Source: Eubacteriaceae bacterium UBA4266 (GTDB lineage: Bacteria > Bacillota > Clostridia > Eubacteriales > Eubacteriaceae). Taken from it: a stretch of DNA of 8,977 bases. The notes under the pieces were generated by a model. That model saw nothing but the letters and a program-made list of their open reading frames with translations, made no database searches and was not told the DNA's origin. The position numbers and the translations under genes were made by a program. This document shows positions 1-6,642 of this stretch, piece by piece. Positions within the stretch are counted from its first letter, which is position 1. Each line of letters begins with the position of its first letter. The DNA is taken from positions 1-8,977 of the forward strand of contig DGWE01000104.1 in NCBI GenBank assembly GCA_002396065.1, written 5' to 3'.

Positions 1-20
1 AAACAGCGCCGAAGCGCTGT
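1..20 (-). terminator. Rho-independent terminator of the L,D-transpeptidase gene (UUCG tetraloop)
   Basis: Read on the minus strand this is a perfect 7-bp stem, ACAGCGC, closed by a TTCG loop and GCGCTGT, followed by TTT at the window edge. It lies 22 nt beyond the stop codon of the L,D-transpeptidase. A UUCG tetraloop on a GC-rich stem is a very stable terminator hairpin. The rest of the U-tract would fall outside the window. The same hairpin occurs after rubrerythrin at 2361-2378. The stem is symmetric, so activity on the plus strand is possible, but only two T follow it there. Confidence 0.75.
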
Positions 21-42
21 TGCAAAATCCAAATTTATTGTA

Positions 43-2223
43 TTAACCGTACACGACAACCCGCGTATTTCTTGGGATATTGTCGTAAATCCATTTGGCG
101 TTATCGAGTGCGAGCCGCACACAGCCGTGGGAGACGCCCCTTCCCAGTGTGCCATCTAATATTCTTGACGGCGTAGATGCCGGATAATACAGAACCGAGT
201 GGAAAAGATAATTGCCGCTGAACTGCGTCGCGTACCAGCATCGATAGGAACTGTTACCAAAGTATTTTTCTTTGATACCGACTGTAAAGACGCCTTTTTT
301 CGTCGGTGTACTGGCCGCACCGTCACCACAGATGTAGCGCTGGATGCGCGTCCAGTGGTTCTGATACCCTTGATAAACCGAGACGAGGTGCTGCGAGCAG
401 TCGACGAGGATCGCGTAGCCGGTGTTGCTGGCGTAGCCCTGCGCCTTCCAATCCATCGCATCTAAATACACTTCAACGCTGTAATCCATGTCTGCGTAAT
501 CTGTACCGGTCGTCTTGGCCAGCACAAATTTCTGTGCATTCGAATTATTAAAGCTGTACAACTGAATATTGGTGCCGTTACCGGTATTGCCGCCAGCCGC
601 GTCCAAAACCAGGCTGCTGTTAGCATTAATAAAGGTGTAACTGCCGTCAGCATTTTGATGTACGATCCAGCGCTGTGCCATTGTGCCATTGTCGCGGTAC
701 TGCTGCACATTGGTGCCATTCGTTCTCCCGCCGCCAGCTGCGTCGATCATATGACGAGATTTTTCATTTCGGATTTTAACAAACCCATCGCCGAGATTCA
801 CAATCGTAAATTTCTGCGCACAAGTGTCATTTGAGCTATAGAGCTCTAAATTCGCCTGCATTTTTCGCGAACCGTCTTTAATATCCAAGACTGCTGAGCG
901 ATTGTTGGCATTTTGAAAGACGAACTCACCGGTAATCGGATTGTACGCGACAGCTTTTAAATAAAATTTCTGAGCATTGGAGCCGTTGGCCGCGTAAACC
1001 CAAAGATTGGTGCCATTGACCGTTCTTCCACCACTGACATCCAAAACATTTGCACTATTATTGCCTGCCACAAAATAGCAAGTGCCGTCGCCGGTATTTC
1101 TCAAAAACCAACGCTGAGCCGCCGTGTCGTTGTTGAAGTACTGGCGCACATTGGTGCCGGATTGTATCGAACCGCCCGCGATATCCAGCGTCATGCCGGA
1201 GTTTAGCGAGGTAATCCGGTAGGTATCCCCAGTTTTAGTGATGATAAATTTCTGAGCGTCCGTACCGTTGTTTTCGTACAGCTGCAGATTGGCGCCGGAA
1301 TCCATCGAACCGCCAGAAATATCGAGCACTTTTTGGTCGTCGAGCTTCGAGACGATCGTGTAGACGCCGTCTTTTACCGACACATTCTCGGCCGATTTCA
1401 GGAAATTAAATTTTTGCGCCTTCGTGCCATTTTGGCTGTACAGCCAGATATTGGTGCCATTTTGCATGCTGCCGTACTGCACGTCAATCACTTTGCCATT
1501 CTTCTTAGCCAAGATGTAGTAAGCGCCGTTTCCAGCGGGAAGAATTTCCCATTTTTGGGCTTCCGTGTCGTTTTTGTCGTACTGCCAGATATTCGTGCCG
1601 TCGGCATCAGCACCGCCGCAGATATCGACGACCTTGCCGGAGCCTTTGTTGACAATCAGGTAATAGCCCCCATCTTCATCGTCGGACGCCACCCATTTGA
1701 CGTCGAACTTCTGCGCGTTGGTCCCATTGGCGTCGTAAAGCTGAATATTGGCCCCGCTCTGCGTACTGCCGCCCGCAACGTCGAGCACCTTGAAGCCGTT
1801 TTGACCCGACGCGATGACGTAAGTCCCATCTTCAATCGTTTTGGCGTATTTCGGCGTCGATGGTTGTGGATCAGCCGCAGTCGTATCCTTCTGATCTGTT
1901 TTTGAGGTGTCCGCAGTGTCTGGCACCTGTGTTGTTACAGCAGACTGAGACGACGTTGCCGTTTCTGTTGATTGTGCTGACGCTGCCGATGTGTCCGCTT
2001 GGGTCACACTTTTGGTATTCTGCGCAGCAGCCTCGGTGCTGGCCTGATTCACCAAAGTGGCGTTAGGCGTCTGGACCGTCTCTGTGACAGCCGCCGCAGG
2101 CGTCTGCGCGTTCACCGCGCTGTCGTCCGCTTCCGCCGCCAGCGCTGCCTGCGGTTTCATCAGAAAAACAGCACCCGCAATGAGAAATACCGCAAAAAGC
2201 CATTTCCATTGCCTGAATTTCAT
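43..2223 (-). CDS. Secreted L,D-transpeptidase (YkuD) with nine ricin-type lectin repeats
   Basis: This 726-residue secreted protein probably crosslinks peptidoglycan or attaches partners to it. Residues 1-29 form a signal peptide (KFRQWKWK-like basic start, hydrophobic core, ALA-A cleavage site). Residues 31-125 are a Ser/Thr/Ala/Gln-rich linker. Residues 131-569 hold nine repeats of about 45-50 residues with a G-x-Y...LD(V/I)xGG...G(T/A)N(I/L)xxY...AQ(K/R)(F/W) pattern, a form of the ricin B QxW repeat. Nine units equal three beta-trefoils. Residues 600-726 are the YkuD catalytic domain, with His675 in FHS and the active-site motif SHGCVR at 698-703 (Cys701). The start is supported by GAGGAG six nt upstream. 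The gene is monocistronic, between the rubrerythrin terminator and its own. Its third positions look more AT-rich than those of its neighbours. The ligand is unknown; the lectin part probably binds wall or host glycans, but this is inference. Confidence 0.9.
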   Translation of the reverse strand: MKFRQWKWLFAVFLIAGAVFLMKPQAALAAEADDSAVNAQTPAAAVTETVQTPNATLVNQASTEAAAQNTKSVTQADTSAASAQSTETATSSQSAVTTQVPDTADTSKTDQKDTTAADPQPSTPKYAKTIEDGTYVIASGQNGFKVLDVAGGSTQSGANIQLYDANGTNAQKFDVKWVASDDEDGGYYLIVNKGSGKVVDICGGADADGTNIWQYDKNDTEAQKWEILPAGNGAYYILAKKNGKVIDVQYGSMQNGTNIWLYSQNGTKAQKFNFLKSAENVSVKDGVYTIVSKLDDQKVLDISGGSMDSGANLQLYENNGTDAQKFIITKTGDTYRITSLNSGMTLDIAGGSIQSGTNVRQYFNNDTAAQRWFLRNTGDGTCYFVAGNNSANVLDVSGGRTVNGTNLWVYAANGSNAQKFYLKAVAYNPITGEFVFQNANNRSAVLDIKDGSRKMQANLELYSSNDTCAQKFTIVNLGDGFVKIRNEKSRHMIDAAGGGRTNGTNVQQYRDNGTMAQRWIVHQNADGSYTFINANSSLVLDAAGGNTGNGTNIQLYSFNNSNAQKFVLAKTTGTDYADMDYSVEVYLDAMDWKAQGYASNTGYAILVDCSQHLVSVYQGYQNHWTRIQRYICGDGAASTPTKKGVFTVGIKEKYFGNSSYRCWYATQFSGNYLFHSVLYYPASTPSRILDGTLGRGVSHGCVRLALDNAKWIYDNIPRNTRVVVYG
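517..1833 (-). repeat. Nine tandem ricin-type repeats within the L,D-transpeptidase gene
   Basis: The coding sequence for residues 131-569 is a degenerate tandem array of units of about 140-160 bp. Unit ends are marked at the protein level by AQKF, AQKW or AQRW at about residues 170, 222, 269, 323, 369, 417, 469, 516 and 563. Each unit also has an upstream (V/L)LD or VID turn and a GxN element. The units have diverged at DNA level but share short blocks such as those coding for NGTN and AQKF. The array could expand or contract by recombination. Confidence 0.8.
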
Positions 2224-2350
2224 AATCCGCTCCTCTCTTCAATCAATTTCGTCCATTTAGTACAACTTTCTAAATTTTTTATTAAGATACTAAAAAACGT
2301 TTACGGTTATTGTACCTTAAATAAAATCAATTGTATACATAAAAAATGGC

Positions 2351-2378
2351 AAAAATAAAAACAGCGCCGAAGCGCTGT
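2351..2378 (-). terminator. Rho-independent terminator of rubrerythrin (UUCG tetraloop)
   Basis: On the minus strand, 21 nt after the rubrerythrin stop, ACAGCGC-TTCG-GCGCTGT forms a perfect 7-bp hairpin followed by TTTTATTTTT. This is a textbook intrinsic terminator. Its stem, loop and flanking bases are identical over 21 bp to the hairpin at the left window edge. Confidence 0.9.
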
Positions 2379-2399
2379 TTTGAGTACGAGGCTTAAATC

Positions 2400-2960
2400 T
2401 TAGTAATTCAAAGCCTGGATTCTGAAGTAGCTCTGCGGATGTGCGCAGACCGGGCAGACTTCCGGTGCCTTCGGGCCGACCACGATGTGGCCGCAGTTGC
2501 CGCACTGCCAAATCTGATCGCCGTCTCTTGAGAACACGACACCGTCGTTGATGTTCTTGAGCAGCTTCTTGTAGCGTTCTTCGTGGTGTTTTTCGATGTC
2601 CGCCACCATCCGGAACAGACGGGCGATATCGTCGAAGCCTTCTTCTTCAGCTTCCTTCGCCATTCTCGGGTACATTTCGGTCCATTCGTAAGCTTCGCCG
2701 TCTGCTGCAGACTGCAGGTTGTCCGGGGTGTCGCCGACGCCGTAGAGGATCTTGTACCACATTTTAGCGTGTTCTTTTTCGTTGTTCGCGGTTTCGGTGA
2801 ACAGTTCAGAAATCTGAACGTAGCCGTCGCTCTTCGCTTTGCTTGCGAAATAGGTGTATTTATTACGTGCCTGGGATTCACCCGCAAAGGCATCCTGTAA
2901 ATTCTTTTCGGTTTTTGTGCCCTTTAATTCTTCAGCTCTGCATCTTAAAAAATCTGCCAT
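2400..2960 (-). CDS. rbr: Rubrerythrin (diiron peroxidase with C-terminal rubredoxin domain)
   Basis: Rubrerythrin is a cytoplasmic NAD(P)H-linked peroxidase that reduces hydrogen peroxide in anaerobes. The 186 residues match the classical two-domain form. Residues 15-135 are the ferritin-like four-helix domain, with GESQAR (Glu28), EKEH (Glu61 and His64), the [19 protein letters not shown] helix, and EKHH (Glu123 and His126). These supply the diiron ligands expected in this family. Residues 150-180 are the rubredoxin-like domain, with CxxC at 153/156 and CPVC at 169/172 binding one iron. The start is fixed by a perfect AAAGGAGG eight nt upstream. It is transcribed alone, from a promoter at 3034-3062 to the terminator at 2361-2378. 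A PerR/Fur-like palindrome just upstream of the promoter suggests peroxide or metal control. Confidence 0.95.
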   Translation of the reverse strand: MADFLRCRAEELKGTKTEKNLQDAFAGESQARNKYTYFASKAKSDGYVQISELFTETANNEKEHAKMWYKILYGVGDTPDNLQSAADGEAYEWTEMYPRMAKEAEEEGFDDIARLFRMVADIEKHHEERYKKLLKNINDGVVFSRDGDQIWQCGNCGHIVVGPKAPEVCPVCAHPQSYFRIQALNY

Positions 2961-3013
2961 TTAAAAAACCTCCTTTGATGATTCAAATGTGATTGATGAA
3001 TATGCTCTCCTTC

Positions 3014-3025
3014 TCTCAATTGAGA
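3014..3025. promoter_or_regulatory. 12-bp palindrome at the start of the rubrerythrin transcript
   Basis: TCTCAATTGAGA is a perfect palindrome placed immediately downstream of the predicted rubrerythrin transcription start (about 3027). It could be a repressor operator or a small 5' stem. I do not recognise it as the site of a named regulator. Confidence 0.3.
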
Positions 3026-3033
3026 ACAGCTCT

Positions 3034-3062
3034 ATCTTATCGCAATCCGGGAATCCCGTCAA
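3034..3062 (-). promoter_or_regulatory. SigA-type promoter of rubrerythrin
   Basis: On the minus strand TTGACG (3057-3062, five of six consensus bases) and TAAGAT (3034-3039, four of six) are separated by exactly 17 bp. The predicted start is near 3027, giving a leader of about 65 nt before the rubrerythrin ATG. An 11-bp palindrome, CGGGAATCCCG (3048-3058), occupies most of the spacer and overlaps the -35 box edge, so it could be an operator. Confidence 0.6.
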
Positions 3063-3068
3063 TGTTAA

Positions 3069-3083
3069 TTAGAATCATTCTAA
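3069..3083. promoter_or_regulatory. PerR/Fur-family operator candidate
   Basis: TTAGAATCATTCTAA is a perfect 7-1-7 inverted repeat, matching the layout of the Bacillus PerR box (TTATAATnATTATAA) at all but one symmetric pair of positions. It lies 6 bp upstream of the -35 box of the rubrerythrin promoter. PerR commonly controls rubrerythrin-type peroxidases in clostridia. Fur and Zur boxes have related layouts, so the exact regulator is inferred. Confidence 0.6.
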
Positions 3084-3125
3084 AAAAGAATTCATCTCAT
3101 TTTAAGCAATTTTTATGATTTGAAT
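3082..3125 (-). terminator. Possible weak terminator after htrA
   Basis: On the minus strand, 14 nt after the htrA stop, ATTCAaaTCAT can pair with ATGAgaTGAAT around a 2x2 internal mismatch and a 14-nt loop. It is followed by TCTTTTTT. The stem is AT-rich and weak, and its U-tract runs into the PerR-like box. No better terminator is visible between htrA and rubrerythrin, so some read-through is possible. Confidence 0.3.
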
Positions 3126-3138
3126 GCGCCCGTTTCAT

Positions 3139-4299
3139 TTAACGAACCGCGGATACCTCGACCTCAACCTGTTCGTCAGCACTGCCAGCTTTGGCGCCGG
3201 CGCGGTGCACCGTCAGCGTCGTCTTGCTGCCCGGCGTCATGTCGGCCAATACCGCTGCCATTTCCCGCGGGTTGTTCACCGACTTGCCGTCTACCGAGGT
3301 GATGACGTCGCCCACTGCGACGCCTGCCTTCTCAGCGCCAGATCCCGGCGCTATCGTCAGCACCGCGACGCCGTTGTCGAAGGACGCGGTCTTCCCGGTA
3401 CGCAGCTTGAATTGATCGGCGCTTTCGCCGGTGATCCCGATGGTGCGCGGTTCGTAAGTCCCGGTCATGATTACCTGATCGAGCACCGTCGCGAGGGAAT
3501 AGGCTGGCAGCGCGTAAGTGCCTGCCGCGTCCGTCTTCACGGTCATCCCGACGATCTGCCCATCGCTGTCGCAGATTGGCGTGCCCGCTGCGCTGTCCCC
3601 GTCGATCTGAATCAAATCCCGAACCGCGTAGCCGCTGCCGTCGGACGCGAGGACGTTGGCGTCGGGATTGAGAATCGACGCCTTTTTCGTCGCGTAGGTG
3701 TGGCCGCTGCGCCCGAGCTGCATCAACACTTCGCCCTTGTAGAACTGGTCGTCGTCGGACAGCACAGCCGATTTAAAATGGCCCCCGGAGGCCTTGATCA
3801 GCGCCAGATCCAAATCGGCGTCCGACCAGACCACCTTCGCAGAATAAGTCTTCTTTTTCTTATCGGTGACCTGAACCGCACCGGTCGTACTGATCAGGTG
3901 CGCCGCAGTCATGATCATCCCGTCTGTGGTCACCGCAAAGCCCGTGCCGGACGAGGCGCCGGAGGTCACGTTGAGGACGGCCCCGTTTAAGGTGCTGGCC
4001 GCCTGATCCAGGCGCGCTGCACCCGCCGCTTCGGCCGCCTCTTCGGAAACGGCGATGCTTTTCATCCCCTGATGGCAGTAAACCGTGAACAGCACGATGA
4101 CCAGCGCCAGTCCGACAATCACCGTATCCATCATGAACCACCAGGAGCGGCTGTGATTTCCAAATCTGGATTGACGGCCAGCGTCCTCTGCCTTTTCCGG
4201 AAGGCTGGTCGTTTTTTCATCGATCTCGGGAAAAAGATCATTTTGAAATGCCGGAGTGGAGTGGATGGATTCTTCGATATCTTTTCGCTGCTTCGTCAT
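3139..4299 (-). CDS. htrA: Membrane-anchored HtrA/DegP-like S1C protease with PDZ domain, atypical active-site serine motif
   Basis: This 386-residue protein has the layout of the Firmicute HtrA that follows walJ (Bacillus HtrC/YyxA). Residues 1-52 are cytoplasmic and charged, 55-75 form one membrane helix, and 115-275 form the trypsin-like domain outside the cell. His134 (TAAHLIS) and Asp164 (DLALIK) fit the catalytic triad. Residues 285-385 form the PDZ domain (PGSGAEKAGVAVGDVI). The serine loop is odd: instead of GNSGGPL it reads GDSAAGTPI (234-242). Counting back from the Pro puts Ala238 at the catalytic position, while counting from GDS puts Ser236 there with two extra residues. It may be a weak protease or a protease-dead chaperone. 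AAGGAG seven nt before the ATG supports this start. It lies 32 nt after walJ with no terminator between, so the two are probably co-transcribed. Confidence 0.85.
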   Translation of the reverse strand: MTKQRKDIEESIHSTPAFQNDLFPEIDEKTTSLPEKAEDAGRQSRFGNHSRSWWFMMDTVIVGLALVIVLFTVYCHQGMKSIAVSEEAAEAAGAARLDQAASTLNGAVLNVTSGASSGTGFAVTTDGMIMTAAHLISTTGAVQVTDKKKKTYSAKVVWSDADLDLALIKASGGHFKSAVLSDDDQFYKGEVLMQLGRSGHTYATKKASILNPDANVLASDGSGYAVRDLIQIDGDSAAGTPICDSDGQIVGMTVKTDAAGTYALPAYSLATVLDQVIMTGTYEPRTIGITGESADQFKLRTGKTASFDNGVAVLTIAPGSGAEKAGVAVGDVITSVDGKSVNNPREMAAVLADMTPGSKTTLTVHRAGAKAGSADEQVEVEVSAVR

Positions 4300-4331
4300 T
4301 TCAAAACTCCTTGTGTTTTTTCTTAAGCCGA

Positions 4332-5120
4332 TTATCCCAGATCGAAGACGCTGGAGCGCTCGTGGCGTCTGGCCACGGCGACCCGGGTATCCTTTTCTGA
4401 GATGCCTGCCTGTTTAAAGAAATTTTGTGTCGTCTGGTAGGCGAGAATCGGCAGATTGTTTTCGTGGCTCAAATGGGCCAGCACGATCTGCTTTACGCCG
4501 CTTTCCGCGAGATCGACCGCCATTTCGCCGGCAGTGTCGTTGGACAAATGTCCCAGCTTACTGGCGATGCGGTGCTTCAGCGCGTAAGGGTAGGGCCCGG
4601 TTTCGAGCATCCCGGCGTCGTGGTTGCTCTCGAGCACCACCAGATCCCGTCCGGCCAGCGCCTGCGCGATTTCCGGCGAGACGATGCCGGTGTCGGTGGC
4701 AATGCCGACAGTGTGGGCGCCGCTGTCAAAGGTGAAGCCCACCGGGTCGGCCGCGTCGTGGGAAATACCGAAGGTGTCGACGCCCAAATCGCCAATGGCA
4801 AAGGGGACGCCGGTCACGAACATGCGGATATTGTGCCCGGCGATTTTGCCGATATCCGGCGCCATCGCTTCCCAGGTGGCCGCGTTGGCGTAAATCGGCA
4901 GATCGTACCGGCGAGACAACACCCCGGCGCCGTGAATGTGGTCGCGGTGCTCATGGGTAATCAAAATGCCGTCGATCTGCGCCGGCAGCTCGTCGATGGA
5001 CATCAGGCCCTGTTCAATCTTCTTGCCAGACAATCCCGCGTCGACGAGCAGCCGGGTATCGCCGTGGGACACAAACAGGCAGTTGCCCGAGGACCCGCTG
5101 TACAGACTACAAAATTTCAT
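4332..5120 (-). CDS. walJ: WalJ/YycJ metallo-beta-lactamase-fold hydrolase
   Basis: This 262-residue cytoplasmic protein matches the YycJ/WalJ family, metallo-beta-lactamase-fold putative nucleases linked in Firmicutes to the WalRK cell-wall regulon and to coordination of division with replication. The N-terminus MKFCSLYSGSSGNC is a family hallmark. The metal-binding motif THEHRDH (55-61) is intact, followed by His121, Asp143 in ATDTG, His167 in ESNHD, His191 and HLSHENN at 216-222. The length is usual for the family. An AGAGG about nine nt upstream of the ATG supports the start. In Bacillus and relatives walJ ends the walRK-yycHI operon before htrA. Here htrA still follows at 32 nt, but the gene upstream is murA, separated by a strong terminator. 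walJ therefore needs its own promoter in 5121-5174, where I see no convincing -35/-10 pair. Confidence 0.9.
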   Translation of the reverse strand: MKFCSLYSGSSGNCLFVSHGDTRLLVDAGLSGKKIEQGLMSIDELPAQIDGILITHEHRDHIHGAGVLSRRYDLPIYANAATWEAMAPDIGKIAGHNIRMFVTGVPFAIGDLGVDTFGISHDAADPVGFTFDSGAHTVGIATDTGIVSPEIAQALAGRDLVVLESNHDAGMLETGPYPYALKHRIASKLGHLSNDTAGEMAVDLAESGVKQIVLAHLSHENNLPILAYQTTQNFFKQAGISEKDTRVAVARRHERSSVFDLG

Positions 5121-5174
5121 AATTAAATGCCTCTAACGTTTTTTATCTTAATCGGTAATCCTTAAAATGACTCT

Positions 5175-5200
5175 AAAAAACAAAAGCCCCAGAATGGGGC
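5175..5200 (-). terminator. Rho-independent terminator of murA
   Basis: On the minus strand, 18 nt after the murA stop, GCCCC-ATTCT-GGGGC forms a 5-bp all-GC stem with a 5-nt loop, followed by TTTTGTTTTTT. It separates murA from walJ. Confidence 0.9.
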
Positions 5201-5218
5201 GTAAAGTATTGCTTAAGA

Positions 5219-6499
5219 TTAGTTGTCTAAATGACTTTTGACGGTGACCCGTTCGATGTGGGCGCCGAGATTTCTGAAATTTTCCTCGAGATTTTCGTAA
5301 CCCCGATCGATGAATTTCAGGCCCGTGATTTCCGAGCGGCCCTTGGCCACCAGGGCGGCGATGACCATCGCGGCACCGGCGCGCAGATCGGTCGCGGCGA
5401 TTTTGGTGCCCGACAGTTCCGGCACGCCTTCAATCATGGCCGTCCGGCCGTTGATCGAAATGTGCGCCCCCATTTTTCTGAGCTCGTCCACGTATTTAAA
5501 CCGGTTTTCAAAAATGCTTTCGTGGAGGCGGCTGTTGCCTTCAGCGATGGACATCAAAACCGCCATCGGCTGCTGCAAGTCAGTCGGAAAGCCCGGGTAG
5601 GGCAGGGTCTTCACGTGACAGCGTTTCAGGCGGCCCTTGTGGCTGACCTGGAGGCAGTCGCCGTTGATGTTCACGACGTCCGCGCCCATTTCCTTGAGCT
5701 TGGCGGTGACACTTTCCATGTGCTTTGGAATGACGCCCTTGACGAGGACATTGCCGTTGGTGGCCGCCGCGGCCATCATGTAGGTCCCGGCTGTAATCTG
5801 GTCGGGCACCACCGAATAGGAGCAGGCGTGGAGCTCCTGCACGCCGTGGATGCGGAGGGTGTCCGTGCCGGCGCCCTTGATGTTGGCGCCCATTTTATTG
5901 AGGAAGTTCGCCACGTCGACGATGTGCGGTTCCTTCGCGGCATTTTCGATGACTGTGCGGCCTTCGGCGAAAACCGCCGCCAGCATCACGTTGATCGTCG
6001 CGCCCACCGACACGACGTCCATGTAAATATCCGCCGCGTGGAGATGATCGGCGTGCATTTTGACGCAGCCGTGTTCGATGACCACGTCGGCGCCGAGGGC
6101 TTCAAAGCCTTTGATGTGCTGGTCAATCGGGCGGTCGCCGATGTTGCAGCCGCCGGGCAGCGGGACAATCGCGTTGCCGTAGCGGCCCAGCAGCGCGCCG
6201 AGCAGATAGTAGGACGCGCGCATTTCGCCGATTTCGTCCTGATAAGGGGCACAGTCGTAGGACAGCTCATCTCGGGAATCGATGGTGAGCACGTCGTCCT
6301 GCCAGTCGACCTTCGCGCCGATTCGGCTTAAAATGTCGACCATTTTGCGGACGTCGTCAATTCTCGGGACGTTGTCGATCGTCACGACGTTGCGGCTCAG
6401 CAGAGCAGCGGGAATCAACCCCAGCACCGCGTTTTTCGCGCCGGTGATCTGGACTTCGCCTTTTAACGGATAACCGCCTTCAATGATAAATTTATCCAT
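5219..6499 (-). CDS. murA: UDP-N-acetylglucosamine 1-carboxyvinyltransferase MurA
   Basis: MurA transfers enolpyruvate from phosphoenolpyruvate to UDP-N-acetylglucosamine, the first committed step of peptidoglycan synthesis, in the cytoplasm. From the chosen start it has 426 residues, close to the usual 420-430. KNA at 22-24 and Arg94 fit substrate binding. The active-site loop [11 protein letters not shown] carries Cys118, the residue alkylated by fosfomycin in this family. Asp307 in GFPTD and Arg399 in DRG match the conserved catalytic residues. The reading frame is open for 24 more codons upstream, but the ATG at 6499 is preferred because GAGAGG lies ten nt before it and homologues begin with [13 protein letters not shown] sequence. 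A probable promoter overlaps the terminator of an upstream RNA unit at 6543-6571. Whether this is the main murA or the second MurA/MurZ paralogue of Firmicutes cannot be decided here. Confidence 0.97.
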   Translation of the reverse strand: MDKFIIEGGYPLKGEVQITGAKNAVLGLIPAALLSRNVVTIDNVPRIDDVRKMVDILSRIGAKVDWQDDVLTIDSRDELSYDCAPYQDEIGEMRASYYLLGALLGRYGNAIVPLPGGCNIGDRPIDQHIKGFEALGADVVIEHGCVKMHADHLHAADIYMDVVSVGATINVMLAAVFAEGRTVIENAAKEPHIVDVANFLNKMGANIKGAGTDTLRIHGVQELHACSYSVVPDQITAGTYMMAAAATNGNVLVKGVIPKHMESVTAKLKEMGADVVNINGDCLQVSHKGRLKRCHVKTLPYPGFPTDLQQPMAVLMSIAEGNSRLHESIFENRFKYVDELRKMGAHISINGRTAMIEGVPELSGTKIAATDLRAGAAMVIAALVAKGRSEITGLKFIDRGYENLEENFRNLGAHIERVTVKSHLDN

Positions 6500-6509
6500 C
6501 GTATCCAAT

Positions 6510-6515
6510 CCTCTC
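6510..6515 (-). promoter_or_regulatory. murA ribosome binding site
   Basis: GAGAGG on the minus strand, ten nt before the ATG at 6499. It decides for this start over the in-frame upstream ATG at 6571, which lies inside the terminator hairpin and promoter region. Confidence 0.75.
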
Positions 6516-6542
6516 AAATTTATATCCTTTATGGAATCTCTC

Positions 6543-6571
6543 ACTATATCGCAAAAAAGCGGGTGATTCAA
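6543..6571 (-). promoter_or_regulatory. Probable murA promoter, overlapping an upstream terminator
   Basis: On the minus strand TTGAAT (6566-6571, four of six) and TATAGT (6543-6548, five of six) are separated by 17 bp. The predicted start is near 6536, giving a leader of about 37 nt. The -35 box lies in the loop of the hairpin at 6559-6577, and the spacer contains its 3' arm and U-tract, so terminator and promoter use the same DNA. Confidence 0.5.
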
Positions 6572-6578
6572 ACCCGCT
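6553..6578 (-). terminator. Rho-independent terminator upstream of murA
   Basis: On the minus strand AGCGGGT-TTGAATC-ACCCGCT forms a 7-bp stem with a 7-nt loop. It runs directly into a stretch of six to seven T. It ends a short transcript started at about 6651, or it attenuates murA transcription from that promoter. Confidence 0.8.
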
Positions 6579-6610
6579 CCCTTTGTTCAAAACTAAAATA
6601 CAATCTGTAC

Positions 6611-6637
6611 AGCGATGTGCTTCACATTCGCTTTTTT
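6611..6637 (+). terminator. Plus-strand terminator-like hairpin
   Basis: On the plus strand AGCGATGTG-CTT-CACATTCGCT, with one bulged base, runs into six T at 6632-6637. It could stop plus-strand transcription entering the DnaD operon from the murA side. No plus-strand promoter is visible upstream, so it may simply be the mirror of stem 1 of the minus-strand RNA. Confidence 0.3.
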
Positions 6638-6642
6638 CCCAT
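6622..6642 (-). CDS. Possible six-residue leader peptide MGKKRM
   Basis: Within the leader RNA an ATG at 6642 opens a frame of six codons (Met-Gly-Lys-Lys-Arg-Met) closed by TGA. An AGGAG (6649-6653) lies six nt upstream. The stop codon falls in the 5' arm of stem 1, an arrangement seen in translation-coupled attenuators. The predicted transcript start almost coincides with the AGGAG, so the site may be partly missing from the RNA, and a frame this short can arise by chance. Confidence 0.2.
   Translation of the reverse strand: MGKKRM

Noticed and set aside
517..1833. CRISPR or satellite array
   Set aside because: The periodic sequence is explained by the ricin-type protein repeats. Units are long, diverged and in frame with no spacer structure.
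2224..2350. Promoter for the L,D-transpeptidase in the AT-rich gap
   Set aside because: A TACAAT is present on the minus strand, but no -35 box lies at 16-18 bp and there is no TG extension. The gap is too AT-rich to choose a site.
3124..3990. Long plus-strand frame of 288 codons antisense to htrA
   Set aside because: It lies opposite a well-supported gene, has arginine/histidine-rich low-likelihood composition and no family motifs. It is a shadow of GC-rich coding DNA.
5121..5174. Promoter for walJ
   Set aside because: TAAGAT-like and TTTTAA-like boxes occur, but none is at acceptable spacing. Only the AGAGG ribosome site is supported.
5231..6331. Plus-strand frame of 366 codons antisense to murA
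   Set aside because: The protein is a His/Val/Asp-rich shadow of murA with no recognisable domain and no ribosome binding site that stands out.
6500..6571. N-terminal extension of murA by 24 codons
   Set aside because: The extension overlaps the terminator hairpin and probable promoter, its residues do not look like MurA, and the ATG at 6499 has a good GAGAGG.
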